Assembly: GCF_000829415.1 (NCBI RefSeq)
Contig: NZ_AP014637.1
Coordinates: forward strand, 682,001 to 746,000
Length of the DNA stretch: 64,000 nucleotides
DNA from: Pseudomonas sp. StFLB209
GTDB taxonomy: Bacteria > Pseudomonadota > Gammaproteobacteria > Pseudomonadales > Pseudomonadaceae
Direction: 5' to 3'
In this document: positions 54,799 to 64,000 of the stretch, in pieces
How the letters are laid out: the number at the start of each line of letters is the position of its first letter
Numbering within the stretch: the first letter of the stretch is position 1
Position numbers and translations under genes: made by a program
The notes under the pieces: generated by a model
Seen by the model: only the letters and a program-made list of their open reading frames with translations
Databases searched by the model: none
What the model was told of the DNA's origin: nothing

Positions 54799-55708
54799 GG
54801 CGTTTGCTCCGCAGTTCCGAGTACAGGTACGGCACCAGAATGGCGAGGATCGCGCCGAGCATCAGCATCGCGCTGGCCGAGCCCATGCCCATCTGTCCGC
54901 GGCTGAACGTAAAGGCATACATGAACATTGCCGGCAGATCAGAGGAGTAGCCCGGCCCACCGGCGGTCATCGCCGCCACCAGGTCAAAGCTCTTGATCGC
55001 GATATGGGCGAGGATCATCACCGCACTGAAAAACACCGGGCGCAGGCTGGGCAGCACCACCCGCCAGTAAATCAGCGGCAGGCTGGCGCCATCCATTTGC
55101 GCGGCGCGGATGATCGACTGGTCGACACTGCGCAGGCCGGCGAGAAACAATGCCATGACAAAGCCGGAGGACTGCCACACGGCGGCAATCACCAGGCAGT
55201 ACACCACCCGCTCCGGGTCCACCAGCCAGTCGAGGCGAAAGCCTTCCCAGCCCCAGTCACGCAGCAGCTTGTCCAGGCCCAGGCCGGGATTGAGCAGCCA
55301 TTTCCAGGCGGTGCCGGTGACAATCATCGACAGCGCCATCGGGTACAGGTAAATGGTGCGGATCGCGCCTTCGCGGCGAATCCGCTGGTCGAGCAACACC
55401 GCAAGAATCACCCCGACCACCAAGCTGATGCCGATGAACAACCCGCCGAACAACAGCAGGTTCTTGCTCGCCACCCACCAGCGGTCGTTATCCATCAACC
55501 GCGCATACTGAGCCAGCCCGGCCCACTTGTAGGACGGCAGAAAGGTGGAGTTGGTAAACGACAGCACCAGGGTCCAGAGAATGTAGCCGTAGAAGCCCAC
55601 CAGCACGATGAGCATGCTGGGCGCCAACACCAGTTTGGGCAGCCAGCGTTGCAGCGCATCGAGCGGCGAGGCTTTGTTGAACACAGCGACAGAAGTCATT
55701 GAAGTCAT
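54791..55708 (-). CDS. gtsB: Glucose ABC transporter permease 1
   Basis: A 305-residue permease of the MalF type with six helices. Its EAA loop is DQSIIRAAQMDGASLPLIYW. The start is either ATG 55708 or ATG 55699 (MTSVAVFNK); spacing does not clearly separate them. A 145-base gap with a repeat hairpin separates it from gtsA. Confidence 0.93.
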   Translation of the reverse strand: MTSMTSVAVFNKASPLDALQRWLPKLVLAPSMLIVLVGFYGYILWTLVLSFTNSTFLPSYKWAGLAQYARLMDNDRWWVASKNLLLFGGLFIGISLVVGVILAVLLDQRIRREGAIRTIYLYPMALSMIVTGTAWKWLLNPGLGLDKLLRDWGWEGFRLDWLVDPERVVYCLVIAAVWQSSGFVMALFLAGLRSVDQSIIRAAQMDGASLPLIYWRVVLPSLRPVFFSAVMILAHIAIKSFDLVAAMTAGGPGYSSDLPAMFMYAFTFSRGQMGMGSASAMLMLGAILAILVPYLYSELRSKRHE

Positions 55709-55790
55709 CCAGTCGGGTCGAATTCAGGCCGCAGGCGGTCGCGAGACCCGCAAAGAGTCCCGTCGACACACACAACGGTTAAGGTGATAT

Positions 55791-55850
55791 CCGTAGGCGC
55801 TGCCGTAGGAGCTGCCGTAGGAGCTGCTTCAGCAGCGAATAACGCTACGG
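55791..55850. repeat. Three tandem 12-bp repeats ending in a REP-like hairpin
   Basis: CCGTAGGCGCTG (55791-55802) is followed by two copies of CCGTAGGAGCTG (55803-55814, 55815-55826). The last copy continues into CTTCAGCAGCG and closes at CTACGG (55845-55850), forming a hairpin like a Pseudomonas REP of the GTAGGAGCTGCTTCAGCAGC kind. It lies between gtsA and gtsB. Confidence 0.8.
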
Positions 55851-55853
55851 CTG

Positions 55854-57146
55854 CTAGCGGGCTGCCTTGATCGCCGAGGCCAGCCGCTTGGCCGCCTGGG
55901 CCGGGTCAGCGTTAGGGTCGTTGATGTAGTTGGTCACCACATCGAAAATCGCGCCCTGCACAGCCAGCGAGGTGGCCATGTTGTGCGCCATGCTTGGCTG
56001 CAGGCCGCCATTGCCACCGTCTGCCAGGAAGTCCCTGGCCGAGGCCTGGGCGCAGCTGTCGAAGCCATGTTTGTCCATGCTGGCGAGCATATCCTTGCGC
56101 ACCGGGATCGAGCCCTTGTTGATGCTGAAGACCTTCTGGAACTCTTCACCCAACGCGACTTTGGCCAGGTCCTGCTGGGCAGCGATATCACCCGTACGAT
56201 CGGCGTTGAGCTTGAAGATCGCCAGCGAGTCGACGTTGTACGTGAACGCCTTCTCGGTGCCCGGGAACGGCACGCACTGGTAGTCCTTGCCGGCAACTTT
56301 CTTTGCGGCCGTCCATTCGCTCTTGGCCCAGTCGCCCATGATCTGCATGCCGGCCTTGCCGTTGATCACATCGGCGGCGGCAATGTTCCAGTCACGCCCG
56401 GCGCGGTTGGGGTCCATGTAGGTGGCGACTTTCTTCAATTCCGTGAACGACTTGACCATTTCAGGACCGGTCAGCGCTTTATCGTCCAGTTTGACGAACG
56501 CTTGCTCGTAGCCCTGAGGGCCCATGACCGAGAGCACCAGGTTCTCGAACACCGTGCTGTCCTGCCACGGCTGGCCACCATGGGCCAGGGCAATGAAACC
56601 GGCCGCCTTGAGTTTGTCAGCGGCGGCGTAGAACTCTTCGAGGGTGGTCGGCGCCTTGGCCACGCCGGCCTTCTCCAGCACCTGCGGGTTGACCCACAAC
56701 CAGTTGACGCGGTGAATGTTCACCGGCACGGCGACGTACTCACCGTCGTACTTGACCGCGTCAGAGACTTTCTTGTCGAGCAACTCGTCCCATTTCTCTT
56801 GCTTGGCGACATCTTTGAGGGTGTCGGTGCTCAGCAGGCCCATCGAACCCCAGTCCTGAATGTCCGGCCCCTTGATCTGCGCCACGCCCGGCGGGTTACC
56901 GGCCACGGTGCGGCTCTTGAGCACGGTCATCGCCGTCGCCCCGCCACCACCGGCTACGGCGCCGTCTTTCCAGGTGAAACCGTCTTTCTCGACCTGAGCC
57001 TTGAGGACGTCGACAGCGGCTTTTTCGCCACCGGAGGTCCACCAATGGACGACTTCTACCGAGCCTTTGGACTCGGCAGCCTGGGCAGTGAAAGGAAGCA
57101 ACGTGGCAAGAGAAATGGCAGCGGCAAGCTGGGACAGAGCATTCAT
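55854..57146 (-). CDS. gtsA: Glucose-binding periplasmic protein
   Basis: A 430-residue solute-binding protein of ABC family 1 with a signal peptide (cleavage AQA-AE, about residue 23). The mature start [17 protein letters not shown] and [13 protein letters not shown] are typical of the GtsA glucose receptors. The ATG at 57146 is supported by AAGG upstream; a longer frame was rejected. First gene of gtsABCD-oprB. It is followed by a repeat hairpin that probably helps keep its mRNA abundant relative to the permeases. Confidence 0.95.
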   Translation of the reverse strand: MNALSQLAAAISLATLLPFTAQAAESKGSVEVVHWWTSGGEKAAVDVLKAQVEKDGFTWKDGAVAGGGGATAMTVLKSRTVAGNPPGVAQIKGPDIQDWGSMGLLSTDTLKDVAKQEKWDELLDKKVSDAVKYDGEYVAVPVNIHRVNWLWVNPQVLEKAGVAKAPTTLEEFYAAADKLKAAGFIALAHGGQPWQDSTVFENLVLSVMGPQGYEQAFVKLDDKALTGPEMVKSFTELKKVATYMDPNRAGRDWNIAAADVINGKAGMQIMGDWAKSEWTAAKKVAGKDYQCVPFPGTEKAFTYNVDSLAIFKLNADRTGDIAAQQDLAKVALGEEFQKVFSINKGSIPVRKDMLASMDKHGFDSCAQASARDFLADGGNGGLQPSMAHNMATSLAVQGAIFDVVTNYINDPNADPAQAAKRLASAIKAAR

Positions 57147-57287
57147 TGATTCGGCCTTCTTGTTGTTATTTGGGGCAGGTCGGTTGCCTGCGCTTGAAAG
57201 CAGTCTAGCCATATCGAAAGACCGCTTGGTAACGAAGGGATAGGGAATAGTCACAGGTTGGTGACATTTAGTGGCAATGCAATGGCG

Positions 57288-58700
57288 TCAGGGCAAGCGC
57301 GGCAGTTCCAGGGTTACCCGCAAGCCGCCCTCGCGAAGGTTCTGCAGGCTCACCTCGCCACCGTGGCTATGGGCGATATTGCGCGCAATGCCCAGCCCCA
57401 GGCCGTAGCCTTGCTGGTTCGAAGCCAGCCGCACGTTAGGCTCGAACACCTGTTCCAGGCGCTGCTCGGGAACGCCCGGCCCCTCGTCATCAACGTGCAG
57501 CACGAATACCTCGCGGCGGTCTTCGATATGCAAGTGGGCGCGGTAGCCGTACTTGAGTGCGTTGTCGATCAGGTTGCCTATGCAGCGCCGCAGCGCCAGC
57601 GGCTTGCCCATGTACGAAGCCTGAGCCACGCCGTGCAGGGTGATGCGCGCGTCCCCTTCAGCTGACAGATAGGGCTCCACCAGGCAATCGAGCAGGTTAT
57701 TGAGGTCCACCGGTTCGATGTTTTCGTGAATGTCGGTGTCCTTGACGCACTGCAGTGCGCCTTTGACCAGCAATTCCAGCTCGTCCAGATCGCGCTCGAA
57801 GCGCGCCTGCAAGGCCGGGTCATCAAGCAGTTCGACGCGCAGCCGCAAACGGGTAATCGGTGTGCGCAGGTCATGAGAAATCGCGCTGAACAACTGGCCG
57901 CGCTCGGTCAGGTAGCGGCTGATGCGGGTGCGCATGGTGTTGAAGGCGCGGCTGACCTCCTGCACCTCGCTGCTGCCGCCCTCGATCAGCGGAGAGGCAT
58001 CACCGTCCAGTGACAGGTCCCGTGCCACCCTGGCCAGGCGCTTGAGCGGCCGGCTCTGCCAGTGCACCAGCAGGCCGATGAACAGCAGCAGGAACGCGCT
58101 GGTCAAGGCGATCGACCAGACCTGCTGGGCCGGCAGGTCTGGTTCTTCCAGAAAGGTGTAAGGTGCGGGCAGCAATGACGCGATGTACAGCCATTCGCCG
58201 GGCGCCAGTTCGATCTGGGTGACCAGCACCGGCGGATTGACCGGCTCCAGAGTCAATGCGTAATGCGCCCAGGAGCGCGGCAGTTCGTCGAGTTTCAGGC
58301 CGCTGTTGAACAGCCGCAGCTCATCGGGGCTGACGAACCAGGCGACGATCTTCGGCCCGTCGCCCAACGAACTGCGCAGCACCTCGCCCACCGCGCTCAA
58401 TACCGCATCTTTACGCGGTGTGGCCGGCAGCAGTTGCATGTCCAGCGGATGCTCGTTGAGCGACACCACAAAGCGCGTACCGCCCATGCTGCGCAGTTGG
58501 TCGAGCACCAGCGGCCGGTAGCTGACCGGCAGCGAGCGAAAATAACTGACACTGGCAGCCATCGAATAAGCCAGGCTGCGCGCACTGTTGAGCAAACCTT
58601 CCATCTGGGTGGCGCGCAGTTGCGCCACCCAGATGATCCCCGACAGCGACTGGCCCAGCAGCACCGCCAACAGGGTCAATAGCAGCATGCGCCCGAGCAA
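57288..58700 (-). CDS. gltS: Sensor histidine kinase of the glucose two-component system
   Basis: A 470-residue membrane kinase (also called gtrS). Helix 1 is at about 5-25, a periplasmic sensor domain at about 30-185, helix 2 at about 190-212, then HAMP, the phospho-acceptor in FSAISHDLRTPITRLRL and an ATPase domain with LIDNALKYG and GLGLGIARNIAHSHGG. In Pseudomonas it senses 2-ketogluconate or related acids and controls glucose transport. The start is uncertain: TTG 58700 or ATG 58688. It lies 37 bases after gltR. Confidence 0.9.
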   Translation of the reverse strand: MLGRMLLLTLLAVLLGQSLSGIIWVAQLRATQMEGLLNSARSLAYSMAASVSYFRSLPVSYRPLVLDQLRSMGGTRFVVSLNEHPLDMQLLPATPRKDAVLSAVGEVLRSSLGDGPKIVAWFVSPDELRLFNSGLKLDELPRSWAHYALTLEPVNPPVLVTQIELAPGEWLYIASLLPAPYTFLEEPDLPAQQVWSIALTSAFLLLFIGLLVHWQSRPLKRLARVARDLSLDGDASPLIEGGSSEVQEVSRAFNTMRTRISRYLTERGQLFSAISHDLRTPITRLRLRVELLDDPALQARFERDLDELELLVKGALQCVKDTDIHENIEPVDLNNLLDCLVEPYLSAEGDARITLHGVAQASYMGKPLALRRCIGNLIDNALKYGYRAHLHIEDRREVFVLHVDDEGPGVPEQRLEQVFEPNVRLASNQQGYGLGLGIARNIAHSHGGEVSLQNLREGGLRVTLELPRLP

Positions 58701-58737
58701 CGTGCGTGGCAGCGCCAGCCAGCGCTGGCGTGCGCCG

Positions 58738-59466
58738 CTAATGAGCCACTCCCGACTGCACGGTCGCGGCCAGCAGATAACCGCTGCCGCGCACGGTACG
58801 AATCAGCCGCGGCGCTTTGCCGGTGTCACGCAAACGCTGGCGCAGGCGGCTGACCGCCATGTCAACGATGCGCTCCAGCGGCATCGGTTCACGGCCTCGG
58901 GTGGCATTGCCGATGGTGTCGCGGTCGAGGATCTGCTGTGGATGATCGAGAAACAGCTTGAGCAGGGCGAAATCGGCCCCGGAAAGAATCACCTCTTCAC
59001 CATCGGCATGAAACAGCCGGTGGCTGACCATGTCCAGGCGCCACTCATCGAACAGCAGCACTTCCCCGCCACGCTCCTGGCCAAACCCGGAGCGGCGCAG
59101 CAGGGCTTTGATTCTGGCCAGCAACTCGCGTGGGCTGAACGGCTTGCCCAGATAATCGTCGGCCCCCAGTTCCAGGCCGATGACCCGATCAGCCTCGTCG
59201 GAACTGGCGGTGAGCATGATGATCGGCACATGCGGCTGGCGCGGATGCTGACGCGCCCAGCGGCACAGGCTGAAGCCGTCTTCGTCGGGCAGCATGACGT
59301 CGAGGATCAACAGGTCAGCGGGGGCTTCGTTGAACGCCTGACGAAACCGGGCACCGTCCGCGGTGGCGCGGACCTGAAAACCGGCCCGGCTCAGGTAGGT
59401 TTCGAGCAGTTCGCGAATCTCCTGGTCGTCATCGACCAGCAGCAGGGTTTTATGGGCTGAACTCAA
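58738..59466 (-). CDS. gltR: Response regulator of glucose transport
   Basis: A 242-residue OmpR-type regulator (also called gtrR). The receiver domain has phospho-acceptor D56 (LLILDVMLPDEDG), and the winged-helix domain spans about 140-235. The most likely start is TTG at 59466, because AAGGA lies 8 bases upstream and the receiver begins right after; no ATG or GTG is available at a fitting position. It follows glk by about 45 bases, so edd-glk-gltR-gltS form one operon. Confidence 0.93.
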   Translation of the reverse strand: MSSAHKTLLLVDDDQEIRELLETYLSRAGFQVRATADGARFRQAFNEAPADLLILDVMLPDEDGFSLCRWARQHPRQPHVPIIMLTASSDEADRVIGLELGADDYLGKPFSPRELLARIKALLRRSGFGQERGGEVLLFDEWRLDMVSHRLFHADGEEVILSGADFALLKLFLDHPQQILDRDTIGNATRGREPMPLERIVDMAVSRLRQRLRDTGKAPRLIRTVRGSGYLLAATVQSGVAH

Positions 59467-59511
59467 GAAGGTCGTCCTTGTTCAGTGAATTGTTATTGTA
59501 TGGACAGCGGG

Positions 59512-60486
59512 TTATTCGAGTACCTGTTCGCCCTCGCCAAACGCCTGTTGCAAGGCCACCCCGGCGCCATTGAGGCCCGGATACTCGGCAGTCGCCAGCC
59601 ACACCGGCAGACCGTCGAAATAGTCGCTCATCACGCCCTTGTCGGCCATCGCCTGACGGAATCCGCTATTGATAAAAAACTCAGTGAAGCGCGGCACCAT
59701 GCCGCCGGCGATGTACACGCCCCCCAGCGCACCGAGGGTCAGGACGTTATTACCCACCACCCGGCCAAGGAACACACAGAACTGCTCGAGCACTGCAGCC
59801 GCCACGGTATCGCCATCCAGGGCGGCGGCAGTCACGGCTGCCGGCGATTTCAGCGGCGCGTCGATGCCGTCCAGTGCGCAACTGGCCTGATAAAGGCGCA
59901 GCAGCCCGGCGCCGCTGAGCACGGTTTCGGCGCTGACGTGTTCGTGCTCGGCCATCAGGCGGGTCCACAACAGCGCTTCACGGGCGCTGCCGACCGGCAG
60001 GTTGACGTGACCGCCCTCCCCGGGCAACGCGGTCCAGTGATTGTCGCCGGTCTTGACCAGCGTGCCGACGCCAAGGCCGGTGCCTGGCCCGATCACCACA
60101 CGCGGCCGCTGCGGCTTGCCGATGCCATGGCAGACCGTCAGGTAATCCTCACCCAGCCGGGTCATGCCCAGCGCCATGGCCGCGAAATCGTTGACCAGCA
60201 ACAGGTGCTCGACCTTCAGGTGCTCACAGAATTTCGAACGGCTGAACTGCCAGTTGCTGTTGGTGAACTGGAATTCATCACCGTCCACCGGGCCGGCGAC
60301 GGCCAGGCAGACATGGCTGACATCACCGCGTTGCAGGTCAAGGTCTTGCAGGTAGAGTTCGATGGCCTGTTCAGGACCTGCATACTCAGCCGTGGCGAAC
60401 ACCCGGATCGAGTGCAGTTGATCGTCTTCCCAAATCGCGAACCGTGCGTTGGTACCGCCAATATCACCTACCAGAGCCAGCTTCAC
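59512..60486 (-). CDS. glk: Glucokinase
   Basis: A 324-residue ATP-dependent glucokinase of the bacterial Glk (non-ROK) family. The phosphate loop [15 protein letters not shown] is at residues 5-19, the sugar-binding [12 protein letters not shown] in the middle, and the second phosphate motif GPGTGLGVG. It makes glucose-6-phosphate for Zwf. It starts with GTG at 60486, overlapping the edd stop as GTGA. Confidence 0.96.
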   Translation of the reverse strand: MKLALVGDIGGTNARFAIWEDDQLHSIRVFATAEYAGPEQAIELYLQDLDLQRGDVSHVCLAVAGPVDGDEFQFTNSNWQFSRSKFCEHLKVEHLLLVNDFAAMALGMTRLGEDYLTVCHGIGKPQRPRVVIGPGTGLGVGTLVKTGDNHWTALPGEGGHVNLPVGSAREALLWTRLMAEHEHVSAETVLSGAGLLRLYQASCALDGIDAPLKSPAAVTAAALDGDTVAAAVLEQFCVFLGRVVGNNVLTLGALGGVYIAGGMVPRFTEFFINSGFRQAMADKGVMSDYFDGLPVWLATAEYPGLNGAGVALQQAFGEGEQVLE

Positions 60487-62309
60487 TTGAGTCCCTCCAG
60501 GCTTGCAGTAAAGGCGCTGGCTCCCTGCTCGGCGGAGCTGAAGGCCACACGCATGAAACCGAACAACTCACGACCGCAGCCGACACTGCTGTCGATCTGC
60601 GTGGTTGCCGGTTGTCTTGCGGCCAATTCTGCCGGTTCGAGCAGAACTTGCAATGTGCCTTTGACACCGTCGACCCGAATCACGTCGCCATCACGCACCA
60701 AAGCCAAAGGGCCACCATCATGGGCTTCCGGGCAAACGTGGATGGCCGCCGGAATCTTGCCCGAGGCGCCCGACATACGCCCGTCAGTGACCAGCGCGAC
60801 CTTGAAGCCGCGATCCTGCAGCACGCCGAGGAACGGGGTCATCTTGTGCAGCTCCGGCATGCCGTTGCTGCGCGGGCCCTGAAACCGCATCACGGCGACG
60901 AAATCGCGCTCCAGCTCACCGGCCTTGAACGCATCGGCCAGCGCCTGCTGGTCTTCGAACACCCGGGCCGGCGCCTCGACCACCTGATGTTCAAGGGCCA
61001 CCGCTGACACTTTCATCACCCCGCGACCGAGATTGCCTTGCATCACCCGCAGGCCGCCCTCTGGCGAGAATGGCCGCGCCACCGGACGCAGGATATTTTC
61101 ATCGAGGCTTTGCAGCGGCCCCTCGCGCCACACCAGTTTGCCGTCTTCGAGAAACGGCTCGCGGGTGTAACGGCTCAGCCCATGACCGACTACGGTATTG
61201 ACGTTTTCATGCAGCAGCCCGGCACCCAGCAGCTCCCGAATCAGGAACGACATGCCACCAGCGGCCTGGAAGTGGTTGATATCAGCTTTGCCATTAGGGT
61301 AGACATGGGTCAGGGTCGGGACCACATCCGAAAGGTCGGCCATGTCCTGCCAGGTCAACAGAATCCCCGCCGCCCGGGCGATGGCCGGCATGTGCAGGGT
61401 GTGGTTGGTCGAGCCGCCGGTGGCGTGCAGAGCGACGATGGAGTTGATGATCGAACGCTCATCGACGATTTCGCCAAGCGGCATGAAGCTGCCGCTTTGG
61501 CGGGTCAGGCGGGTGACCTGTTGCGCGGCTTCATCGGTCAGCGCATCGCGCAACGGCGTGTACGGGTTGACGAACGAGGCACCGGGAAGATGCAGGCCCA
61601 TCACCTCCATCAGCAACTGGTTGGTATTGGCAGTACCGTAGAAGGTGCAGGTGCCCGGACCATGGTAGGACTTCATTTCCGAGTCCAGCAGTTCTTCACG
61701 GCTCGCCTTGCCTTCGGCATAGCGCTGGCGCACGTCGGCCTTTTCCTTGTTGGACAAGCCCGACACCATCGGCCCGCCGGGCACAAAGAGGGTTGGCAGA
61801 TGGCCGAAGCGCAGCGCGCCCATCATCAGCCCCGGCACGATCTTGTCGCAGATCCCCAGCATCAGGGCGGCATCGAACATGTTGTGCGACAGCGCGACCG
61901 CGGTCGACATGGCGATGGTTTCCCGGCTGGCGATGGCCAGTTCCATGCCCGGCTCACCTTGGGTCACACCATCGCACATGGCCGGCACGCCACCGGCGAA
62001 CTGGCCGACCGAACCGACCTCGCGCAGGGCCTGCTTGATGCGCTGGGGAAAGTGCTCGTAGGGCTGATGCGCCGAGAGCATGTCGTTGTAGGCCGAGATG
62101 ATCGCCACGTTGGCAGCGTTCATCAGCCGCAGGGTCTGCTTGTCTTCGCTGCCGCAGCCGGCGACGCCATGGGCAAAGTTGGCGCATTGCAGCTTGGCCC
62201 GCATGGGTTCGTCGCTGGCCGCCTCGCGGATCAGTTGCAGGTAGCGCTGGCGGGTCGGACGGCTGCGTTCGATCAGCCGTTCGGTGACCTCAAGGATGCG
62301 GGGATGCAT
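60483..62309 (-). CDS. edd: 6-phosphogluconate dehydratase
   Basis: A 608-residue IlvD/Edd-family Fe-S dehydratase that makes KDPG from 6-phosphogluconate. Diagnostic segments are [43 protein letters not shown] and the C-terminal [19 protein letters not shown] precedes the ATG. It is the first gene of edd-glk-gltR-gltS and divergent from gap. Confidence 0.97.
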   Translation of the reverse strand: MHPRILEVTERLIERSRPTRQRYLQLIREAASDEPMRAKLQCANFAHGVAGCGSEDKQTLRLMNAANVAIISAYNDMLSAHQPYEHFPQRIKQALREVGSVGQFAGGVPAMCDGVTQGEPGMELAIASRETIAMSTAVALSHNMFDAALMLGICDKIVPGLMMGALRFGHLPTLFVPGGPMVSGLSNKEKADVRQRYAEGKASREELLDSEMKSYHGPGTCTFYGTANTNQLLMEVMGLHLPGASFVNPYTPLRDALTDEAAQQVTRLTRQSGSFMPLGEIVDERSIINSIVALHATGGSTNHTLHMPAIARAAGILLTWQDMADLSDVVPTLTHVYPNGKADINHFQAAGGMSFLIRELLGAGLLHENVNTVVGHGLSRYTREPFLEDGKLVWREGPLQSLDENILRPVARPFSPEGGLRVMQGNLGRGVMKVSAVALEHQVVEAPARVFEDQQALADAFKAGELERDFVAVMRFQGPRSNGMPELHKMTPFLGVLQDRGFKVALVTDGRMSGASGKIPAAIHVCPEAHDGGPLALVRDGDVIRVDGVKGTLQVLLEPAELAARQPATTQIDSSVGCGRELFGFMRVAFSSAEQGASAFTASLEGLK

Positions 62310-62491
62310 GTGATGAACTCCAGGCTAAGGTCTATGGTCACCCGTAAAGATTCTGGACAGTCGCAGGTCACCGGTTTGTCAGACAAGACCGTGACTTGGG
62401 TCATGGTGTCGGATCTTCAAGGTTTGTATTTGTAGGTTTAGGAAAATATTGCCACCAAAAAGGCTTGTTTTCTATTTTTATGAGAATAATC

Positions 62492-62506
62492 TTGTAATTC
62501 AAACAA
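62492..62506. promoter_or_regulatory. Probable HexR operator in the edd-gap interval
   Basis: TTGT-AATTCAA-ACAA fits the reported Pseudomonas HexR pattern TTGT-N7/8-ACAA. It lies 24 bases before the gap start, where repression of gap is expected. A site for edd itself is not clear; only a loose half-site run (TTTGTATTTGTAGG) is seen at 62423-62436. Confidence 0.65.
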
Positions 62507-62529
62507 CAAATTCCAGAGAGGACGCGTTC

Positions 62530-63528
62530 ATGGCCCTTCGTATCGCAATCAACGGTTTTGGCCGCATCGGTCGTAACATCCTGCGCGCACTGTATACCCA
62601 AGGCTATAGGCAAGACTTGCAGGTCGTCGCCATCAACGACTTGGGCAACAGTGAAATGAACGCCCACCTGCTGCGCTTCGATACTGTCCATGGGCCATTT
62701 GACGGCACCGTCGAGTGCGATAGCGAAAGCCTGACCGTCAATGGTGACCGGATTGCAGTCAGCGCCATCCGCAACCCGGCAGACTTGCCCTGGAAGGCCC
62801 AACAGGTCGATGTGGTGTTCGAATGCACCGGGCTGTTCACCAGCCGCGACAAGGCGGCGGCGCACATCACTGCCGGCGCCAGCAAAGTGATCATCTCGGC
62901 CCCGGCCAGCGGCGCCGACGCCACTGTGGTGTATGGCGTCAACCATGACGTGCTGCGCCAGTCGCACCAGATCATTTCCAACGCCTCGTGCACCACCAAC
63001 TGTCTGGCGCCGGTGGCACAGGTGCTGCACCGCGAACTGGGCATCGAAAGCGGCCTGATGACCACGGTGCATGCCTACACCAATGATCAGAATCTGATCG
63101 ATGTCTACCATACCGACCCGTACCGTGCGCGTTCGGCCACTCAGTCGATGATCCCGAGCAAGACCGGCGCCGCCGAGGCTGTCGGGCTGGTATTGCCGGA
63201 ACTGGCCGGCAAACTGACCGGCATGGCCGTGCGGGTGCCGGTGATCAATGTGTCACTGGTGGACCTGACCGTGCAGCTCAAGCGCGATACCACGGCCGAT
63301 GAGGTCAATGCGCTGATGAAAGCGGCCAGCCAGAATTCGAAAGTGCTGGGCTATAACCAGTTGCCACTGGTGTCGCACGACTTCAACCATAACCCGCTGT
63401 CGTCGATCTTCGACGCCAACCACACCAAGGTCAGTGGTCGACTGCTCAAGGTGCTGGCCTGGTACGACAATGAGTGGGCGTTTTCCAACCGCATGCTGGA
63501 TAACTGCCTGGCGTTGCATAATTCGTAA
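62530..63528 (+). CDS. gap: Glyceraldehyde-3-phosphate dehydrogenase, type I
   Basis: A 332-residue enzyme oxidising glyceraldehyde-3-phosphate. The coenzyme site is [15 protein letters not shown] (residues 6-20), and the catalytic cysteine is C154 in SNASCTTNC. The ATG at 62530 has AGAGAGGA upstream. Co-location with edd and control by HexR suggest a glycolytic role linked to Entner-Doudoroff flux; pseudomonads carry a second, different gap gene elsewhere. Confidence 0.96.
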   Translation: MALRIAINGFGRIGRNILRALYTQGYRQDLQVVAINDLGNSEMNAHLLRFDTVHGPFDGTVECDSESLTVNGDRIAVSAIRNPADLPWKAQQVDVVFECTGLFTSRDKAAAHITAGASKVIISAPASGADATVVYGVNHDVLRQSHQIISNASCTTNCLAPVAQVLHRELGIESGLMTTVHAYTNDQNLIDVYHTDPYRARSATQSMIPSKTGAAEAVGLVLPELAGKLTGMAVRVPVINVSLVDLTVQLKRDTTADEVNALMKAASQNSKVLGYNQLPLVSHDFNHNPLSSIFDANHTKVSGRLLKVLAWYDNEWAFSNRMLDNCLALHNS

Positions 63529-63712
63529 AGGCCGTTACGGCATCAAAACGGCTCAATGGCGTTGGCGCTCTCTCAGCCGCCGTGTTTCGCCCTGGCGGGC
63601 GCCCCCCCTTTGTTTCGGCAAAGGGGGGAAACCCTCAGTCCAGACAGCTGCGGCCACGATCCATGCACCAATCGTAAGGCCTTCGCGGATCAATCCGCCC
63701 CGACAAAACCAG
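63529..63712. repeat. Gene-free interval with second copy of the dispersed repeat
   Basis: TTTCGCCCTGGCGGGCGCC at 63585-63603 and the fold CCCCCCTTTG / CAAAGGGGGG reproduce the layout of the element after hexR (50846-50897). The rest of this 184-base gap has no feature I recognise. Confidence 0.65.
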
Positions 63713-64000
63713 TCAATTGATAATCACCAGCTTGGGCAATTCATGCACGCTCGCGGAGGTCATCTCGGCCAGTGAGCGGACTACATCCAGCGGGTTGTCC
63801 AGCCGGTAGTTACCGGTCACATTGACCTGCGCCAGGGCCGGATTGGTGTTGACGATCAGGCCCGGATAATAACGCCGCAACTCATCGAGCACCTGGCCCA
63901 TCGGGCAGTTGTCGAAAATCAGTCGGCCCTGCACCCAGGCCAGGTCCCGGCCAGGGTCCAGGCGTTGCTGCGGGCCAAGCCCGGCGGCGTTCAGGCTGAC
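63713..64000 (-). CDS. FecR-type anti-sigma regulator, C-terminal fragment
   Basis: The last 95 residues of a protein that runs off the right edge. The segment AWVQGRLIFDNCPMGQVLDE followed by LRRYYPG and later VTGNYRLDNPLDVVRSLAEM is typical of the periplasmic C-terminal (STN-like, DUF4974) part of FecR proteins, which relay TonB-receptor signals to an ECF sigma factor. The sigma and receptor genes would be outside the window. An STN-bearing receptor fragment is a less likely alternative, because the frame ends right after this domain. Confidence 0.8.
   Translation of the reverse strand, partial: VSLNAAGLGPQQRLDPGRDLAWVQGRLIFDNCPMGQVLDELRRYYPGLIVNTNPALAQVNVTGNYRLDNPLDVVRSLAEMTSASVHELPKLVIIN

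Overview
The window is 64 kb of a Pseudomonas chromosome, most likely from the fluorescens/putida side of the genus. The main reasons are the characteristic glucose gene cluster (gap, edd-glk-gltR-gltS, gtsABCD-oprB, hexR, zwf-pgl-eda), a cyoABCDE operon, Pseudomonas-type REP sequences and uniformly GC-rich codon use. No rRNA, tRNA, insertion sequence, prophage or CRISPR array was seen. The two ends cut genes: a gluconate dehydrogenase flavoprotein at the left and a FecR-like anti-sigma regulator at the right.

Layout, left to right. 1-2.7 kb: the last two subunits of a membrane gluconate 2-dehydrogenase, followed by a cluster of REP sequences. 3.3-6.1 kb: a GAF/GGDEF/EAL cyclic-di-GMP enzyme, then a yybP-ykoY manganese riboswitch controlling the manganese exporter mntP. 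6.2-14.4 kb: a five-gene minus-strand operon built around a 1226-residue tubulin/FtsZ-like protein. Its other products are a membrane-anchored degenerate von Willebrand A protein, a three-helix membrane protein, a zinc-ribbon/coiled-coil membrane protein and a protein of no recognised family. This is the least understood system here. 14.5-20.3 kb: a YceK-type lipoprotein, a membrane protein, sodC, a possible zinc-binding protein, ilvE, and an acetyltransferase/glycosyltransferase pair. 20.4-26.2 kb: cyoABCDE (bo3 oxidase) and dsbB. 26.2-28.97 kb: an unusual array of regularly spaced dyads, cheV, a small exported protein and a YkgJ-type cysteine-cluster protein. 28.97-35.5 kb: a chaperone-usher fimbrial locus with two chaperones. 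35.8-43.8 kb: an RND efflux adaptor and pump, a two-component system and a diguanylate cyclase. 43.8-46.8 kb: a DUF2383 protein, an EamA transporter, an internally deleted MFS gene, an HxlR regulator and a DUF3820 protein.

46.8-63.5 kb is a nearly complete periplasm-to-cytoplasm glucose module. OprB admits sugar across the outer membrane, GtsABCD imports it, Glk phosphorylates it, and Zwf, Pgl, Edd and Eda run the Entner-Doudoroff route, with Gap below. HexR and the GltR/GltS pair sit inside the cluster as regulators, and HexR-like operator sequences are visible in the zwf-hexR and edd-gap intervals. The gluconate dehydrogenase at the left end belongs to the parallel periplasmic oxidation route.

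The points most worth following up are the tubulin-like operon, the five dyads at about 39-bp period upstream of cheV, the MFS gene that has lost its middle, and the REP-like tandem repeat between gtsA and gtsB.
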